From contig URQO01000023.1 of NCBI GenBank assembly GCA_900550135.1, forward strand, positions 1 through 27,560: a DNA stretch of 27,560 bases. Direction: 5' to 3'. The notes beneath the pieces are model-generated. The model ran no database searches and was not told the DNA's origin. It saw only the letters and a program-made list of their open reading frames with translations. Shown piece by piece: positions 24,560 through 27,560 of this stretch. Position 1 is the first letter of the stretch. The number at the start of each line of letters is the position of its first letter. Both the position numbers and the translations under genes were made by a program. Origin of the DNA: an uncultured Eubacterium sp. (GTDB lineage: Bacteria > Bacillota > Clostridia > Lachnospirales > Lachnospiraceae).

Positions 24560-24964
24560 ATGATAGCAATTTTATGTTTAGATCAGAGAAATGGATTATA
24601 TTTCAATGAAAGAAGACAAAGTAAGGATAGATATGTTATAAGAGATATAGTGAGAAATGTAGGTGATAAAACACTACATATTAACAAATATTCAGAAGAG
24701 TTGTTTGAAAAGACAAATATTAATTTAAAAATATCTGATGATTATTTTGATGGTGCAAAAAAAGGAGATTTTTGCTTTATTGAAAATCAGATAGTTGATT
24801 TAAAAGATACAGAAAAAATTGTTGTATACAGATGGGACAAAAGTTATCCAACAGATTATAAAGTGTCTTTAAACAGATTCAAATTGATTAGCACATTGGA
24901 GTTTCAAGGATATTCCCATGACAAAATTGTAAAAGAGGTTTATGAGAAAAATGGAGAAATTTAA
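24560..24964 (+). CDS. Small unrecognised protein upstream of nuclease
   Basis: A 134-residue soluble protein I cannot assign with confidence. It opens with MIAILCLDQRNGLYFNERRQSKDR, reminiscent of a dihydrofolate-reductase-like or other alpha/beta fold start. Similar small proteins in Lachnospiraceae are, as I recall, often labelled ribonuclease Z. That label cannot be right here, since no HXHXDH metal motif is present. KIVVYRWDKSYPTDYKV lies near residue 95, and the C-terminal 30 residues look helical. A good ribosome binding site (GGTGGAG) precedes ATG 24560. Its last bases overlap the start of the nuclease gene, so the two are translationally coupled. Confidence 0.72.
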   Translation: MIAILCLDQRNGLYFNERRQSKDRYVIRDIVRNVGDKTLHINKYSEELFEKTNINLKISDDYFDGAKKGDFCFIENQIVDLKDTEKIVVYRWDKSYPTDYKVSLNRFKLISTLEFQGYSHDKIVKEVYEKNGEI

Positions 24965-26042
24965 GGATGCTTTAAGATATCTGTTGGCAATAGTTGTTTT
25001 GGCAATGATATTTGCAACAGGTTGTGGTAATAACGTAAATACAGATTCAACAAAAACAGATAGAACAGATAATATATCAAAGTCTGTTTCAGAAACTACG
25101 GCGCAGGTTAAAACCAAGACATCAACAGATAGAACAAAAAAATCAGATAAAAACAGTAAAAGTAAAAATATCGGCAAGGCATCTTCAAAAACAGCAAAGA
25201 TTTCATCTCAAATGGTAGATGTAGATAATTTGCCAAATTACAGTGGCAAGGCATATGTTGCCATAAATGGAAACAAGCCTGATTTTTCAAAAAAAGAAAT
25301 TACCGACAAATCTTTTGAAGACTATTCAAAACTTGATAGTCTTGGCAGGTGTCAGGTGGCGGAAGCGTCAGTTGGAAAAGATATTATGCCCACGGAAAAA
25401 CGTGGAGCAATTGGCTCGGTAAAACCTACCGGTTGGAAAACTATAAAATACAGTTTTGTTGAAGGAAAATATCTTTACAACAGATGTCATCTTATTGGAT
25501 ATCAGCTTACAGGTGAAAATGCAAACAACAGAAATCTGATTACCGGAACAAGGTATTTGAATGTTGAAGGCATGCTTCCTTTTGAAGAAATGGTAGCTGA
25601 TTATGTAAAAGAAACAAACAATCATGTTATGTATAGAGTTACACCTGTATTTAAAGGTAATGAACTTCTGGCACGAGGCGTACAGATGGAAGGTTATTCC
25701 GTTGAGGATAAAGGTGCAGGAGTTTCATTTAATGTGTACTGCTACAATGTTCAGCCAGGTGTTAAAATTACATACAAAACAGGCAGTAGCATATCCACAG
25801 GAAAATATGCCAATAATGAAACTACAAAAAGAACTGTAGAAACTACAAAGAAAAGTTCAGGTGGCAGTTCATCAAGTAGCGGAAAAGTAGAATATATACT
25901 TAACATGAATACTCACAAATTCCATTATCCATCATGTAGAAGTGTAAAACAAATGAGTGAGGCAAATAAGGGATATTATAAGGGAACAAGAGAAGATGTT
26001 ATAAGTCAGGGATATGATCCATGTGGAATTTGTAATCCTTAA
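24942..26042 (+). CDS. Lipoprotein DNA/RNA non-specific endonuclease with C-terminal Cys/His domain
   Basis: A secreted, probably membrane-anchored nuclease of 366 residues. Residues 1-28 are a lipoprotein signal (hydrophobic 13-25, lipobox ATGC with C28). A low-complexity S/T/K linker spans about 33-90. The nuclease core (about 97-280) has the DRGH-like NRCHLIGYQL with H183 as the likely general base, then GENANNRNLITGTRYLN with the metal-binding asparagines, as in the NS_2 DNA/RNA non-specific endonucleases. A second S/G/T linker (281-315) leads to a 50-residue tail with H328, C332, C361 and C364 (HYPSC and CGICNP), a plausible zinc site. Roles in nutrient scavenging or DNA uptake are both possible. 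ATG 24942 has AAGAGG only three bases away; ATG 24951 is the alternative start. It overlaps the preceding gene. Confidence 0.87.
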   Translation: MRKMEKFKDALRYLLAIVVLAMIFATGCGNNVNTDSTKTDRTDNISKSVSETTAQVKTKTSTDRTKKSDKNSKSKNIGKASSKTAKISSQMVDVDNLPNYSGKAYVAINGNKPDFSKKEITDKSFEDYSKLDSLGRCQVAEASVGKDIMPTEKRGAIGSVKPTGWKTIKYSFVEGKYLYNRCHLIGYQLTGENANNRNLITGTRYLNVEGMLPFEEMVADYVKETNNHVMYRVTPVFKGNELLARGVQMEGYSVEDKGAGVSFNVYCYNVQPGVKITYKTGSSISTGKYANNETTKRTVETTKKSSGGSSSSSGKVEYILNMNTHKFHYPSCRSVKQMSEANKGYYKGTREDVISQGYDPCGICNP

Positions 26043-26106
26043 ATTTAATTATATCCTCAGAAAATGAGAAAAAACATATGTATAAAAATAATGTTTAGAA
26101 TAAAAG

Positions 26107-26135
26107 TTGGATAGTCATTTTCTATTAAATGATAT
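26107..26135 (+). promoter_or_regulatory. Possible sigma-A promoter of proA
   Basis: TTGGAT (26107-26112) and TGATAT (26130-26135) are 17 bases apart, about 22 bases before the proA start. The boxes are imperfect. No terminator was seen after the nuclease gene. Confidence 0.4.
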
Positions 26136-26157
26136 TGTAATTATGAAAGGAAATTAA

Positions 26158-27447
26158 ATGCAGCAAAACATAAATATTAAAGAGCAGGCCAAATTAGTAA
26201 AAATTGCATCACCAATTATGGCAGGAACCAGTGAAGAATTGAGAAACAAAGCATTAAAAGAGATTGCCATAGAGCTTGAAAATCACAAAGAAGAAATTTT
26301 TGAGGCAAATAAAAAAGATTTGGAACAGGCAAAAAAAGATAATGTTCAACAGGCAATAGTTAAAAGATTAAAGTTTGATGAAGGAAAATTAAGAGATGTG
26401 GTTGCAGGAATCAATGATTTAATAGGTTTATCTGATCCACTTCATAAGAAAACATTGCAAAGACAGCTGGACAGTGATCTTTTATTAATTAGGGAAACAT
26501 GTCCAATAGGTGTTATTGGCATTATATTTGAGGCAAGACCTGATGCTTTGGTACAAATATCATCACTTTGTATTAAAAGTGGAAACTGCGCCATTTTAAA
26601 AGGTGGAAGTGAAACAACAAATAGTAACAAAGTTTTGTTTAATATAATTTATGATGCAGTAAAGAAAGTGGGCATGCCTGACAATTGTATGTTACAGTTA
26701 GAAGCACGTTCTGAAATTTCTGAACTTTTGGAATGTAACGGCTTCGTGGATCTTTTAATACCTAGAGGTTCAAATGCTTTTGTTCAATACATTATGAACA
26801 ATACAAAAATACCTGTTATGGGACATGCAGATGGAATTTGCCATATTTATGTAGACAAAGATGCGGACTTTGAAAAGGCAATTCCAATTATTGTTGATGC
26901 AAAGACTCAGTATGTATCTGCCTGCAATTCAGTTGAAACATTATTGATTCATAAGGCTATAGCAGAAGAATTTGTACCTATGCTTTATAATGCATTAAAG
27001 AAAAATAATGTAAAACTTCTTGGCACAGAGGATATTGTAAGTCTTACAGGATGTGAGAAGAGTACACCTGAAGATGACAGTACAGAATATTTAGACTATA
27101 TTGTTTCTGCAAAAGAAGTTGAAAATATTGATGAAGCAATCAATCATATAAACTTGTATGGTTCACATCATACAGACTGCATTGTGACGGAAAATGATGA
27201 AAGTGCAGAAAAATTTATGAATTTGGTTGACTCAGCAGGAGTATACCAGAACTGTTCTACAAGATTTGCTGATGGATACAGATATGGATTTGGAGCAGAA
27301 GTTGGCATCAGTACAAGCAAGATTCATGCAAGAGGACCTGTTGGTCTTGAAGGACTGGTTAGTTACAAATACAAAATGTATGGACATGGAAATATTGTAG
27401 ATGACTATGCTACAGGAAAAAAGGAATTTAATTTTAAAGATTTATAG
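26158..27447 (+). CDS. proA: Gamma-glutamyl phosphate reductase
   Basis: An NADPH-dependent reductase that turns gamma-glutamyl phosphate into glutamate semialdehyde, the second step of proline synthesis. The 429 residues are within the family range. The catalytic cysteine is C256 in AKTQYVSACNSVETLL. GVIGIIFEARPDALVQISSL and KGGSETTNSN belong to the nucleotide-binding half, and FGAEVGISTSKIHARGPVGL is the conserved C-terminal block. AAAGGA precedes ATG 26158. The kinase gene proB, often adjacent, is not upstream. A strong terminator follows, so it is not immediately downstream in the same transcript either. Confidence 0.96.
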   Translation: MQQNINIKEQAKLVKIASPIMAGTSEELRNKALKEIAIELENHKEEIFEANKKDLEQAKKDNVQQAIVKRLKFDEGKLRDVVAGINDLIGLSDPLHKKTLQRQLDSDLLLIRETCPIGVIGIIFEARPDALVQISSLCIKSGNCAILKGGSETTNSNKVLFNIIYDAVKKVGMPDNCMLQLEARSEISELLECNGFVDLLIPRGSNAFVQYIMNNTKIPVMGHADGICHIYVDKDADFEKAIPIIVDAKTQYVSACNSVETLLIHKAIAEEFVPMLYNALKKNNVKLLGTEDIVSLTGCEKSTPEDDSTEYLDYIVSAKEVENIDEAINHINLYGSHHTDCIVTENDESAEKFMNLVDSAGVYQNCSTRFADGYRYGFGAEVGISTSKIHARGPVGLEGLVSYKYKMYGHGNIVDDYATGKKEFNFKDL

Positions 27448-27452
27448 ATAAC

Positions 27453-27505
27453 AAAAAACAAGCACTAGTGAGAGTAAGATCTAACACAGATGCTTGTTTT
27501 TTTTT
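27453..27505 (+). terminator. Rho-independent terminator of proA
   Basis: AAAAACAAGCA (27454-27464) pairs with TGCTTGTTTTT (27491-27501) across a 26-base loop, and the T tract continues to 27505. It begins a few bases after the proA stop codon. Nothing recognisable lies between it and the window end. Confidence 0.85.
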
Positions 27506-27560
27506 GAGTCTGTGAAATAAAGTCTGTAAATAGACATTCTATGATAAGTGATGGAGCTGT

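Noticed and set aside
24869..25177. A hydrophobic minus-strand open frame of 102 codons.
   Set aside because: Antisense to the nuclease signal peptide and linker; its hydrophobicity mirrors the K/S/T-rich linker on the other strand.
1..27560. CRISPR array, tRNA, rRNA, prophage or intact insertion sequence.
   Set aside because: No regularly spaced direct repeats, cloverleaf sequences, rRNA segments, transposase or phage-type genes were seen on either strand.

Overview
The window is chromosomal DNA from a low-GC Gram-positive anaerobe of the Clostridia, most likely a member of the Lachnospiraceae. The evidence is the AT-rich sequence with strong AGGAGG-type ribosome binding sites, the gene order rel - metallo-beta-lactamase - hemZ - hisS - aspS, the leuB-ilvD-ilvB block, tgt-yajC, a PF06541-type membrane protein and a short ACT-containing SerA. 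The genus cannot be fixed from the sequence alone.

Layout. 1-7579 is a plus-strand housekeeping block: a 5'-truncated bifunctional Rel (p)ppGpp enzyme, a large nested palindrome (2055-2271), a glyoxalase II-like hydrolase coupled to a HemZ-like radical SAM protein, then histidyl- and aspartyl-tRNA synthetases. 7593-10774 holds a MATE transporter that overlaps tail-to-tail with an unrecognised coiled-coil protein on the minus strand, and, divergent from the latter, an unrecognised cysteine-rich protein. 10826-15558 carries glyA with a structured leader, a small PF06541-like membrane protein, aroC on the minus strand, and tgt-yajC. 15559-16396 is the only clearly decayed stretch: remnants of a repeat-containing cell-surface protein with a C-terminal membrane anchor, followed by its still intact terminator. 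16582-23582 is a probable operon, leuB-ilvD-ilvB-serC-serA, with a good promoter in front and a good terminator behind. 23601-27505 holds an MscS channel, a small unknown protein, a lipoprotein nuclease overlapping it, and proA.

How it fits together. Most genes serve amino acid supply (leucine/valine/isoleucine, serine, glycine/one-carbon, chorismate, proline), amino acid charging (HisRS, AspRS) and the response to amino acid shortage (Rel). No CRISPR array, tRNA, rRNA, prophage or intact insertion sequence was seen. No convincing new multi-gene system was found. The items most worth a second look are the 217-bp palindrome, the divergent pair of unrecognised genes (8993-9751 and 9863-10774) with a sigma-K-like promoter, the inverted repeat that encodes the C-termini of two convergent genes, the glyA leader, and the fossil surface-protein gene.
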